DNA from: Cyanomargarita calcarea GSE-NOS-MK-12-04C
GTDB taxonomy: Bacteria > Cyanobacteriota > Cyanobacteriia > Cyanobacteriales > Nostocaceae
DNA length: 64,000 nucleotides
Direction: 5' to 3'
Assembly (NCBI GenBank): GCA_019359595.1
Contig: JAHHGZ010000043.1
Coordinates: 1 to 64,000, forward strand
The number at the start of each line of letters is the position of its first letter. The stretch's first letter is position 1. The translations under genes and the position numbers were made by a program. The notes beneath the pieces were generated by a model. The model did no database searches. It had not been told where the DNA came from and saw only the letters and a list, made by a program, of their open reading frames with translations. Below, piece after piece: positions 16,571 to 25,100 of this stretch.

Positions 16571-16702
16571 GTTTTCATTTATAATGAGAACCTGGAATTT
16601 TTAGATGAATATTGGGTTTTAGATGTGGATTCTCCTTCGTTAGAGGTAAAACAGAAACTTAAGCCATCTAAAAACCCAAATAAAGATAAAGCTAAAACTT
16701 GA
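16571..16702 (+). pseudogene. Decayed copy of the 13072 gene, C-terminal end
   Basis: VFIYNENLEFLDEYWVLDVD, then SPSLEVKQK, matches LVLVYNENLEFVDENWLLDI and the residues that follow in the gene ending at 13476. The upstream frame in this copy is unrelated HIP1-containing sequence. It ends with a Lys-rich tail and stop at 16702. Confidence 0.65.
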
Positions 16703-16789
16703 CGCAAGTTAGCGCTAAGTGCAAAGCACACGCTACCCGCATGTTGCTTGAGATGTTCACATTATGCCTGAAACATTGTTTAATTTATG

Positions 16790-17131
16790 CTAGTATATTT
16801 GTTTTTCTGAGGTATTTATTAAATTATTTTCTTGGATAAATTCTTCAAATAAACTAAAAAAACGCTCTAAAGCTGTGCGTTCATCTTCCGAGTAAAAAAG
16901 TATAATTTTGTCCGATGATTGACTTGATTGAATATTAAATTTTTTTTGTATCCATGTTTGAAAATCAACAAAATTGCGCTCTTCCTCTGTCTGCAATATT
17001 CCTAATTCACGACGGGCAATAATATAGCCAGCTAAACAAGAACGTAAATTACATACCGAGGCTTTACCCAAATACATCGATGGTCGTTTTTGGATTTTAT
17101 GTATTAATTCGTACAAACTACTCACTTTCAA
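16790..17131 (-). CDS. Small hypothetical protein
   Basis: The 113-residue protein starts MKVSSLYELIHKIQKRPSMY, then LGKASVCNLRSCLAGYIIARRELG. It is mostly helical, with no signal or membrane segment. The KRPSMYLG...L...L.GY pattern recurs in small bacterial proteins of unknown function, some near toxin genes. It is probably expressed on its own; a GGAGG-like site (AGGTTG) near 17138 is weak. Confidence 0.5.
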   Translation of the reverse strand: MKVSSLYELIHKIQKRPSMYLGKASVCNLRSCLAGYIIARRELGILQTEEERNFVDFQTWIQKKFNIQSSQSSDKIILFYSEDERTALERFFSLFEEFIQENNLINTSEKQIY

Positions 17132-17209
17132 CCTCCTAAAAATTTATTTCAGTAATTAGTGACTCTCTAGCAGAAAAAATAATAACTGAGAAGTTGGCGC
17201 TAAGAGGCA

Positions 17210-17338
17210 ATGCCAAAGAAAATTAGAGAATTGAAAGCAATGGTGGCAAAAGTGGGATATATCCTTCAACCGGGTCGAGGTAAAGGAAGTAATACTTATT
17301 CGATACTAAACATCATCAGCAATATTCTAAAAATTTAG
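17210..17338 (+). pseudogene. hicA: hicA-like remnant
   Basis: MPKKIRELKAMVAKVGYILQ, then PGRGKGSNTY, matches the first 30 residues of the intact gene at 25345 (MPKKIRELKAMVTKVGYVLQ). After that the frame runs into unrelated sequence and a stop. The similarity begins upstream of the ATG (GCTAAGAGGCAATG versus GATAAGGGCAATG), so a longer segment was duplicated. Confidence 0.75.
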
Positions 17339-17357
17339 ATGCAGCTTGGTTAATAAT

Positions 17358-17951
17358 TTAGCTAGCTTCAAGGAATTCTTCGGAGTTTTGTAAATTTTTA
17401 ATTGCTTTATTTGCTACTTCAATAACGTAGGTGCTTTCATCATCCAAGGCTGTTTTCCAAACATTAAGTAGTCTAGAACGATTCAGTAAGAAAAGAGAAT
17501 CAGCCGCAAAAATACGCACGTAAACATCTTCATCTTCAAGTAATAAAATCAAGGCATCAACTGACCTTTCATCATTATAATGCTGAAGCTGCTGTGCAAC
17601 TATTTGTCTTGGTCTTCGCGATTTCTTTACCCGATGAACTTCATTAATTAGACACATTAATATTTCCGTAGCTCTAAAATTATCTAAAGCTGATAGAGCT
17701 TCACTCCGAACTTTTTCTTCAGGGTCATTTTTGGCTATATCAATCAGATGTACTACGCTACGACTATCATCAGTTTCTCCTAAATTACAGGCTGCTGTTC
17801 CTCTTACTTCTGAGTCAGTGTCCCAGAGAAAAGGTAATATAATTTCAGAGGCATTGTCAGGTTTAAGAGTTCCTATTTTATCTAGGGCTGATTCCCGGAT
17901 ATTTGGGTTTGAGTGTTGTAGGTCTGCTAATGCTGTCTGTAGTTCATCCAT
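17358..17951 (-). CDS. HEAT-repeat protein next to the annexin/ART cargo gene
   Basis: The 197-residue all-helical protein has about five HEAT-like units (HSNPNIRESALDKIG; DTDSEVRGTAACNLGE; DPEEKVRSEALSALDNF; DEDVYVRIFAADSLFLL; DESTYVIEVANKAI). It starts 22 bp after the stop of the 1137-residue cargo gene on the same strand, so they are likely co-transcribed. HEAT proteins act as binding scaffolds. As the only small soluble partner it could be an immunity protein or a loading chaperone; this is an inference from order alone. Confidence 0.75.
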   Translation of the reverse strand: MDELQTALADLQHSNPNIRESALDKIGTLKPDNASEIILPFLWDTDSEVRGTAACNLGETDDSRSVVHLIDIAKNDPEEKVRSEALSALDNFRATEILMCLINEVHRVKKSRRPRQIVAQQLQHYNDERSVDALILLLEDEDVYVRIFAADSLFLLNRSRLLNVWKTALDDESTYVIEVANKAIKNLQNSEEFLEAS

Positions 17952-17973
17952 AATAGTATTTCTAGTATTAGTT

Positions 17974-20900
17974 TTACTTAGCTGGAACTATAAATTCGCC
18001 CGGAATTTGTCCTTCAATCAGAATTTCTCCATTTTTCTCCATAGCAGCCTTAACGTTGTTAGCTTGTTTGCTGATTTTTTTCTTAGGGTTTTGGCGAATC
18101 AATTCTGCCACTTGTTCTGGGGTGTATATTTTAATTTTACCTTCTGCTTCTAATTGTTTAAGAGCCTCCGAAGCTACTTTGAGCATTTTATTTTTCTTTG
18201 TAAATTTTATCGCTCCCCCACCTCCAGGCATTCTGATTGCAGTTGAGAAAGATACATATATACTGGTATCTCCGGATTCTTTATCTAAAACATGCTCCAA
18301 AGGACTTTTAATATTGACTTGTTGAGCATCCTCGCTATCCAACTCAAATCCTACAGGATTACCCATTTTGTAATCATCGTCTGCACGGAAGAGAAAACTA
18401 GGTTCTGGAGAACTTGCTTTCTCTACTTCCTCTTTCACGTTTACGACTTCCCCTTTGTTTAAGTTACTTTTTTCTTCTGACTTCGGTAACCTATTTTCGC
18501 TATTATCATTTTCTGAATCAGACTCTGTTTTTCCGGTATTGACTACATCTTCTACCTTTTTTTCCGTCAAATGTTCTGTTTGAGGCACTGGTAGATTTTC
18601 GGCAACTTTTCTGGGTTCTGTTATAACAGTTTCTGGTTGAGGTATGGTGTTGGTTCCAGGAATTTTTTGACTTTGTTCCTCAGATATAACTTCTGGAGGA
18701 TTATTAAGTTTATCAGTAGTTTTGCTAGCACTCATGTCGGGATTGTTTAAAGCTTCCTCTAGAACCATTCTCATGAGCTTTTGTTTTTCTTCTACAGACA
18801 AATCAACAGTATTTTTATCAATAATGTGGTATGCAGTAGACATATCATCATTTGCAGCAGTCGCACTAACTGCTTGTTTAGCAATCAATCTCAATTTTAA
18901 ATCAGAAGCACTAGTTTTTGCTTGTTCTTCAGCAGCTTTACTGACACCTGCCACTGCTAAACGACCGAGAAGGTCTTCTATCCTACCTTTATACTCACCT
19001 TTGATTCCACTAACTCCCTCATCAATAATTCCTCCGGAAATACCGCTAGCGGTTCCAAATAAAAGTGAAGATTTACTTTTTAATGGGTCTTCCATACCTC
19101 CTGACGCAGCACCTTTAATAGCACTAACACCAGCAACTGTAACTACATTTAATAAGTAATATTCTACGCCTTTTCGCCACTGAGTATCATTAAATATTTC
19201 TTTTAGTACATCCGGACTAACAGTTCCCCGTAAGGCTTCTTGGACTGCTTTCTTGGCTGCTCCTTCTCCAAGGGATTTAAGAATATCGTCGAGTTTAGTC
19301 ATAAACTGAGCTTTATCGGCTAAAAATCCTCCCAGTGCAGATGCCAGTGTTGCAACTACAGCATCAATTGCAATGTCTTCTCCACCATAAGCATCTCCTT
19401 GCATACCGTATCTGAGAGCCATATTTGTACCCCCTGCCAAAGCCCCAGAGATCACTGCGACTAACCAGGGAGATGCGGCTCCTTTTGTGCAAATAGTTGC
19501 TAATGCTGCAACTGCTATTGTCCCTGCGGTAGTGACAGCTTTACCTACAGATTCTTTGGCATCTTTATAATTTGTTGCATCTGTTTCTTGATAACCAGCA
19601 ATGCGTTTGACTTCTTCTTCTTTGTCTTTAAATTCAGGCTTAAGGTTGCCATTTTCATCAAACATTTCTTGAAGACGTTGAGTTTGATACTCCAACATCT
19701 CGCTTTTTGAATGCATTCCAATTGCTTCCGAAGCATCCATTACTCCGCGTGAAAACCACGTTGAGCCTTTTCCACGCTCAAATTCATAGCGTTCCATAGC
19801 TTGGTCATAATATTCTTTGGAAGTCTGAGGTTTACCTTTGAGCATCTGCCCAACTTCAAAAGCATCTCGGCCGTCTAATTCACTCTCAAGCTCTATATCT
19901 AGATTTTTACCAGTTTCTTTCGTGTAAGCTTCCTTAATCGCTTTAATTTCCTCTTTGCTTTTGCCTTTGAGGGTTTCTTTAATTAAATCTTCATCTGTTC
20001 CCAAGCTACTCATGGCTAAGTTTAAAGCAAAACCTGGGTCAAGTTCTCCTTTGTCTTTGTACTGCTGTGCTTGTTTGAGGTCATCATCACTCAACTCATC
20101 TGCGAGCATGGCATCAAAGCTGCCTTTTCCATAATGTTCTTCATAGGCTTTAATAATTGCATCGCGCTCTTGCTTACTTTTTCCCTTGAGTTGGTCGTAT
20201 ATTCCTTTCTCATCTGTACCTAAGCCGTCTGCTGCCTCTTTAATGCGAGCCGCTGCCGCCGCTGCCTTATCTCCAGCTAATAGGGCATCTGCTTGGTCTT
20301 TTTGGGCATCGGAGAAATCATCTTCGATATCAGCCGCGAGAGTCCGACCTGTTTTTTCTTGATAAGCTTTTTTAATATTTTCTATTTCTTGAGGATTTTT
20401 ACCTTCTAAATACTTATAAACTGCTTTTTCATCAGTTCCTAGCCCCTCTATCGCTTCAGCTATACGGGTAGCAGCAGCTTTTTCTTTATCACCCTCCAGC
20501 AGTGCTTCGGTAACTTCTTTGTCCTCACCGCCTAAATGGTCAAGAACATTATCTAACTTTGCTTTCACGGCTGGATCTTTTTGGGCTATCTGCTTCAATT
20601 GTTTTAGGTCTTCTGGTGATAACGCTGATAGGGTTTCTTCAATTTTGGCTTCATCATCATTAAAAAATCCAATAGAATTATTTAGCGCTTCTATCGTTCC
20701 TTGCACCTTGTCGCCTGATAACTTAGCTTGAGCTTCTTTCAAATCATCCCCTGACATTTCCCAAACTAAATCTTTGTCTAGGTTTCGTCCATAATGGTCT
20801 GTATATGCTTGTTTAATAGCAGCAATTTCTGCTGGTGTCTTGCTTGCTAGAATTTTTAAAATTGTATCTTCATCTGTACCCCAACCATCTACTGCTTTGA

Positions 20901-21387
20901 ATAAGGCATCAGCATCAGCATTGATTTTGGCTAGGTCAAGTTGCTGGTTTGGTTGTTGATTGGCAGTTTGTTCTGGATTATCGACATCCTGGCGTTGGAG
21001 TATCTGATTATTGACGCTACTAATACAAGGAGTCCGCCGATCTTGATTTCCACCCGTTTGCTGCTGTAGATGAGTCAATTGATGTGCCGTTAACTGGTTG
21101 TTAGCTAGTAATTTGCCTGCATCAAAGAAAAAATCACTATTATAAGTAAAACCCTGTGTGCTTTCGTATTGATCTTCTGGGTTGTTAACAGCGAGTTTAG
21201 CTTGAGGACGCAATGATATACGACTAATATCATGGCTGAGTTGTCCTGTTGGTGTTTGCGCTTGAACAGCAGGCAAACCGGGTATCAGTTGCGCCAGATT
21301 CGGTTGTGTGTATGTATGTGTTACGCCTTTTGGGCGTTGGATTTTTAGGCGTTCGCCCAATGGGCGTAGCGGTTCGCTATCGGGCAT
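17974..21387 (-). CDS. CIS cargo candidate: leader, degenerate DUF4157, five annexin-like repeats, ART-like C-terminus
   Basis: The product is 1137 residues. Residues ~12-75 are the leader shared with the three neighbouring cargo proteins (KIQRPKGVTHTYTQPNLAQ; SHDISRISLRPQAKL). A shortened DUF4157 follows whose zinc motif reads H102-Q-L-T-H106 instead of HExxH. Five annexin-like repeats span ~157-525 (AVDGWGTDEDTILKIL; AIEGLGTDEKAVYKYL; AADGLGTDEKGIYDQL; AMSSLGTDEDLIKETL; repeat 2 is diverged). A Gly/Ala-rich, partly hydrophobic region (~620-800) and a charged linker precede a C-terminal ~140 residues with FLFR(1001), YVSFST(1046-1049) and EILIEGQIPGEFI, an R-S-E pattern like ADP-ribosyltransferase toxins. 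The annexin repeats are clear; the ART call is tentative. The next gene is a HEAT protein. Confidence 0.8.
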   Translation of the reverse strand: MPDSEPLRPLGERLKIQRPKGVTHTYTQPNLAQLIPGLPAVQAQTPTGQLSHDISRISLRPQAKLAVNNPEDQYESTQGFTYNSDFFFDAGKLLANNQLTAHQLTHLQQQTGGNQDRRTPCISSVNNQILQRQDVDNPEQTANQQPNQQLDLAKINADADALFKAVDGWGTDEDTILKILASKTPAEIAAIKQAYTDHYGRNLDKDLVWEMSGDDLKEAQAKLSGDKVQGTIEALNNSIGFFNDDEAKIEETLSALSPEDLKQLKQIAQKDPAVKAKLDNVLDHLGGEDKEVTEALLEGDKEKAAATRIAEAIEGLGTDEKAVYKYLEGKNPQEIENIKKAYQEKTGRTLAADIEDDFSDAQKDQADALLAGDKAAAAAARIKEAADGLGTDEKGIYDQLKGKSKQERDAIIKAYEEHYGKGSFDAMLADELSDDDLKQAQQYKDKGELDPGFALNLAMSSLGTDEDLIKETLKGKSKEEIKAIKEAYTKETGKNLDIELESELDGRDAFEVGQMLKGKPQTSKEYYDQAMERYEFERGKGSTWFSRGVMDASEAIGMHSKSEMLEYQTQRLQEMFDENGNLKPEFKDKEEEVKRIAGYQETDATNYKDAKESVGKAVTTAGTIAVAALATICTKGAASPWLVAVISGALAGGTNMALRYGMQGDAYGGEDIAIDAVVATLASALGGFLADKAQFMTKLDDILKSLGEGAAKKAVQEALRGTVSPDVLKEIFNDTQWRKGVEYYLLNVVTVAGVSAIKGAASGGMEDPLKSKSSLLFGTASGISGGIIDEGVSGIKGEYKGRIEDLLGRLAVAGVSKAAEEQAKTSASDLKLRLIAKQAVSATAANDDMSTAYHIIDKNTVDLSVEEKQKLMRMVLEEALNNPDMSASKTTDKLNNPPEVISEEQSQKIPGTNTIPQPETVITEPRKVAENLPVPQTEHLTEKKVEDVVNTGKTESDSENDNSENRLPKSEEKSNLNKGEVVNVKEEVEKASSPEPSFLFRADDDYKMGNPVGFELDSEDAQQVNIKSPLEHVLDKESGDTSIYVSFSTAIRMPGGGGAIKFTKKNKMLKVASEALKQLEAEGKIKIYTPEQVAELIRQNPKKKISKQANNVKAAMEKNGEILIEGQIPGEFIVPAK

Positions 21388-21668
21388 TTCACTCTAGCCT
21401 CAGTATTTATATTAAATTTTAATAAATATTTATACAATAACAAGTATTTAAAGAGCCATTCCCTACCCTTCGGGAACCTCTGAGGGTTATCAGCAGGAAT
21501 GGGATAGCTTCGATCCACGCATTCTAAAATCCAAAAAGCGGTCGTACTTCTTCAAAACCACAACAAGCGATCGCATTTTTTGTAAATATACACAAAAGCG
21601 AACGTGTCTTCTTACTGCTTTGCGATCCTAACTAAATATTGCTTGACTTTCAAGACAGTTGTTACGGG

Positions 21669-22526
21669 CTAAAAATTTCCTTGAACGCCCAACATTATCT
21701 TGATTTTCTCTTTTTCTGCTGGGTTAGATGTTGCACTAAAGCCTACACCGAATGGACTTTTAGAATCTTGCTGCGATGCAATACCTCCCAACATTTTACC
21801 TGCATCGGTGACTTTAGTTATGTTGCCACTTTGAGCGCGAGAAAAACCTAATGGGTTATCCATTGCTCCAGGTAAACCATAACCTATACCACGCAAGCCT
21901 TTTTCAGCACCGATAACAGTTTGACTAAGGGTATCAGGCATTGGGAGTAGGGGACTACCATAGCCAAGATTAACGCCAAAACTACCATTTGGATTATACT
22001 TCGCGCCAAAATTGAACTGATTGTAAGAACCTCCCAAAGATAAATCTCCAGATGCAGGATTTACACCTAGTTGCGTTGAAAAATCCCTATATTTTGCGTC
22101 AGCAAAGATATTTCCACCGTAGTTGTAACCCAGTCCAACATCAAAATTTCCTGGTTGATATCCAAGTTTTGCTGTACCTGTGTCTGCTGTGAGGTTAAAC
22201 TGACCCAATGATGCTTTAACCTTTGGTGGTAGAAGGTCAACGTCTACACTAGGTTGTTTATCATCTTCAGGTTCGCGCTGTATTAATGGGTCTAATTTTC
22301 GTTGAACCAGAGGTAATGGTTGTATTTCTGCTTGCTCGTAGAAATCCTCTGGTTGATTTATTGTGGGTTTTGCCTGGGGATATAGTGAAATTTTGCTGAT
22401 ATCGTGACTTTGAGGTGATGCAGATGAGGGTAAACCAAAACCTCGTGCAGTTTTTTGTGCAAGGTTTGGGTGCGTGTAGGTGGAAGTTACTGCTTCTTGA
22501 CGTTGGATTTTTATGCGATCGCTCAT
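21669..22526 (-). CDS. CIS cargo candidate: shared leader with Gly-rich beta repeats, no DUF4157
   Basis: The 285-residue protein starts with the common leader (RIKIQRQEAVTSTYTHPNLAQ; SHDISKISLYPQAKPTINQP; EDFYEQ) but lacks any HExxH or DUF4157 domain. Residues ~105-200 are alternating Gly/aromatic beta strands (KLGYQPGNFDVGLGYNYGG; LSLGGSYNQFNFGAKYN; SFGVNLGYG), and the chain ends IMLGVQGNF. The pattern resembles a small beta-barrel or beta-sheet effector. It lies 281 bp upstream of the annexin cargo gene on the same strand. Confidence 0.65.
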   Translation of the reverse strand: MSDRIKIQRQEAVTSTYTHPNLAQKTARGFGLPSSASPQSHDISKISLYPQAKPTINQPEDFYEQAEIQPLPLVQRKLDPLIQREPEDDKQPSVDVDLLPPKVKASLGQFNLTADTGTAKLGYQPGNFDVGLGYNYGGNIFADAKYRDFSTQLGVNPASGDLSLGGSYNQFNFGAKYNPNGSFGVNLGYGSPLLPMPDTLSQTVIGAEKGLRGIGYGLPGAMDNPLGFSRAQSGNITKVTDAGKMLGGIASQQDSKSPFGVGFSATSNPAEKEKIKIMLGVQGNF

Positions 22527-22613
22527 CTCTCAAACCTCCATTATTGATACGGCAACATTGGCAAACACTAATAGACATCTCCAGAAATCAACTATGCGTT
22601 ACCCGAAACCCTT

Positions 22614-22641
22614 GTAGAGACGCGATATATCGCGTCTCTAC
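22614..22641. repeat. Perfect 28-bp palindrome
   Basis: The sequence from GTAGAGACGCGATA through its exact reverse complement (22614-22641) forms a 14-bp-arm inverted repeat. It is a familiar cyanobacterial dispersed palindrome. It lies in the 319-bp gap between two cargo genes and could act as a transcription end or recombination site. Confidence 0.75.
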
Positions 22642-22845
22642 ATTGTTTGTTGGAGATGTCTAATGAAAAAATTTCTAATTGCGTGCGATCGCACTTCCAA
22701 AACCCAAAAAGCGGTCGCACTCCTCCAAATCTCCAAAAAGCGATCGCATTCCCCAACCCCAAAAACAGCGCTCGCATTTCCAAAACCGCCAAAACAATCG
22801 AACGCTTGACTTTCAAGACAGTCGCTACGAGGGATTGCTATCGCA

Positions 22846-24297
22846 CTATTTCTGATCATCTTTATCCTTAATGCCTAGTATTTTGAGAGCTTTGTCAGTA
22901 AGATTGAATTTTTTATCATCAGTCAATGCGTCTATAGCCCATCCAACTCCGGGCGCAACACCTTTCAGTAAAGTGAGAGCTGGATCTTCGGTCTTTACGT
23001 CAAATGAGATTGGACCAATATCAGCTCCAAAACCAATCTCTTTTCTGTCATCTTTATCTTGATCGCCCCAGTGTCCGCGAGCAGACCATCCTATCCCTTG
23101 TCCATATCCTAAGCGAAATTGCTCATCATTCACTTCAGAGGATGAAACATCGCCAACACGAACAGCCTCTTGAGCGGCATATACCTGCCCCCCTAATGCA
23201 AACCCATCTTCCCCTACAGAGTTATCAGCATTTGCGCCAAAAGCACCGCCATCGAAACCTAGTGAGCCACCAAATAATCCATTATTTCCAGTAGTGAAGT
23301 TTAAATATTGAGCATCTACTTGACTGCCGATACGCATATCTTGATTAGGCTTTCCAAATCTACCTAATTTAGCATTAGCAGATAAATAATCGATTTTTTC
23401 CTTTTGATTACCTTCTACATGCACAACCCCCAACCCTGTCTCATATCCCAATGGATCTATACTGTTCTCTTCCGCTTCGTTGGAATAAATAGTTGTTTCT
23501 CCCAGATCAATAACATTCCTGTTCTCTTCCGTTTCGTTGGAATAGATAGTTGTTTCCCCTAGATCAATGACATTTTCCTCCTTTGGATTACTCCTCTGAA
23601 TCAAACCTTCCGCATTTCCTTTCGCCTGAATGCTGCCTGTCTGCTGTACCACATGGGTCAACTCATGAGCAGTCAAATCATCCTTCCCAGGAACCTTACC
23701 CGCACCATAGTAAACATCACTACCATACGTAAAGGCTTGAGCATTCAAATCCCGATTCATCTGCACTGCTTCGCTGCCTGTATGCACCCGCACCTGACTA
23801 AAATCAGCACCAAAGCGGGGTTCCATAAATTCTCGCACATTATTAGATAGAGGACTACCGCCACCTTGAGTTGCACTCAATTGACTTTCTACGTTATTTG
23901 GTTGTTGGATATTGCTCTCTGCTGCTCTTTGTAGCGTTGGTTTGCGCTGAATCTCTTCTGTTTCTTCATTCTCGCAAGCTGCACATTTGCGCTGCAAGGA
24001 ATTTTGTGCAGTTTGTGCGCTAGAAAATTCCAATGTCTCAGGTATAGTCATACGCATTACCTGTTCTGCAACATTATCTGCTTCTTGCTCGTAGATGTCT
24101 CCTGGTTGGCCAACTGTCAATTTTGCCTGGGGACGCAGCGATATTTTGCTAATATCATGACTTGGAGACGAAGCGATGCTTTGAGACGGAGAAAATGAGG
24201 ATAAATCAAAACCCTGTATTGATTTTTGTGCAAGGGTTGGTTGAGAATAAGTGGATGTTACTGCCTTTTTTTGTTGAATTTTTGTGCGATCGCCCAT
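22846..24297 (-). CDS. CIS cargo candidate with complete DUF4157 (HELTH) domain
   Basis: The 483-residue protein begins with the shared leader (RTKIQQKKAVTSTYSQPTLA; SHDISKISLRPQAKLTVGQP) and GDIYEQEADNVAEQVMRM. The DUF4157 core is intact (FMEPRFGADFSQVRVHTGSE; LNAQAFTYGSDVYYGAGK; LTAHELTHVVQQTG near residues 208-220, zinc motif HELTH). DUF4157 is a putative metallopeptidase domain typical of eCIS effectors. A short Cys-rich loop (RKCAACENEE) lies before it. After it come two direct copies of NVIDLGETTIYSNE and a Gly-rich beta region (LFGGSLGFDGGAFGANADN; EIGFGADIGPISFDV). The C-terminal activity is unknown. Confidence 0.82.
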   Translation of the reverse strand: MGDRTKIQQKKAVTSTYSQPTLAQKSIQGFDLSSFSPSQSIASSPSHDISKISLRPQAKLTVGQPGDIYEQEADNVAEQVMRMTIPETLEFSSAQTAQNSLQRKCAACENEETEEIQRKPTLQRAAESNIQQPNNVESQLSATQGGGSPLSNNVREFMEPRFGADFSQVRVHTGSEAVQMNRDLNAQAFTYGSDVYYGAGKVPGKDDLTAHELTHVVQQTGSIQAKGNAEGLIQRSNPKEENVIDLGETTIYSNETEENRNVIDLGETTIYSNEAEENSIDPLGYETGLGVVHVEGNQKEKIDYLSANAKLGRFGKPNQDMRIGSQVDAQYLNFTTGNNGLFGGSLGFDGGAFGANADNSVGEDGFALGGQVYAAQEAVRVGDVSSSEVNDEQFRLGYGQGIGWSARGHWGDQDKDDRKEIGFGADIGPISFDVKTEDPALTLLKGVAPGVGWAIDALTDDKKFNLTDKALKILGIKDKDDQK

Positions 24298-24334
24298 TTA
24301 GTTACTCCTCTGTTAATTAGCCATACCGTTATTA

Positions 24335-24892
24335 TTAGAAGCTAAATCCAACACCAGCACCAATGCTTTTTTCATCTTCACCGTACCGACCTTGCAATCC
24401 TACACCCCAAGGAAGGCTAGAAGGTGTATCATTTCCACCGCCAGCGCCTAAGTCAGGAATACGTGGTTGGTATAATGCTCTGGGATCGGTTTCAAGCTCA
24501 GGTAAAACTGGTGAAAGTGGCATTCCATAACCAACTCCGCCACCAAGGGGACTACCCGGTAGAAGGTGAAGATTAAATGGACTCAAAGGTGAACCTTGTG
24601 GAAAAGGCTGAGGGTGGGGCAAATCGTCATCAGCACGCTGTATAATTTTATTCGAGTCATTACTAAGATTAGATTGAATTACGTCCGTTAATTTTGCCTG
24701 GGGACGCAGCGATATTCGGCTAATATCATGACTTTGAGACGAAGCAATGCTTTGAGACGGAGAGGATGAAGACAAACCAAAACCCTGTGTTGAGTTTCCT
24801 GCAAGAGTTGGTTGGGTATAAGTGGATGTTGCTATTTTTCGTCGCTGGATTTTTGTGCGATAGCGCAAGCGCTGACTTGTCAGTTCGCTCAT
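24335..24892 (-). CDS. CIS cargo candidate: shared leader with short Pro/Gly tail
   Basis: The 185-residue protein has the leader (RTKIQRRKIATSTYTQPTLA; PSQSIASSQSHDISRISLRP; QAKL) but no DUF4157. The rest is Pro/Gly-rich (PHPQPFPQGSPLSPFN; LGGGVGYGMPLSPVLPEL) and ends WGVGLQGRYGEDEKSIGAG, then VGFSF, a beta hairpin with a terminal Phe. It is the first gene of the - strand cargo series and lies 37 bp upstream of the DUF4157 gene. It could be a minimal effector or a truncated paralogue. Confidence 0.62.
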   Translation of the reverse strand: MSELTSQRLRYRTKIQRRKIATSTYTQPTLAGNSTQGFGLSSSSPSQSIASSQSHDISRISLRPQAKLTDVIQSNLSNDSNKIIQRADDDLPHPQPFPQGSPLSPFNLHLLPGSPLGGGVGYGMPLSPVLPELETDPRALYQPRIPDLGAGGGNDTPSSLPWGVGLQGRYGEDEKSIGAGVGFSF

Positions 24893-25100
24893 CTGCCCGT
24901 TCCCCTTCTGTATTAAAGTCCTGCCTCTGTCCCAAATTTTACAACTTGCTTAAATACCTACACCCTCGACCAAAGTCTATAATTTGCCCAAATTTGAATT
25001 TTGAATTATTAGCCCCTAAATTCTGCCAGTCCAGGGAGCAGACGATGATATACAGTTTCAATGCTTATGTCAAAGCCTTCAAAAAATGTCACATACAAGC

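Noticed and set aside
22592-22871. Short frames in the gap between cargo genes
   Set aside because: They consist of HIP1-rich repeat sequence and the 28-bp palindrome, in several frames on both strands, with no protein-like conservation.
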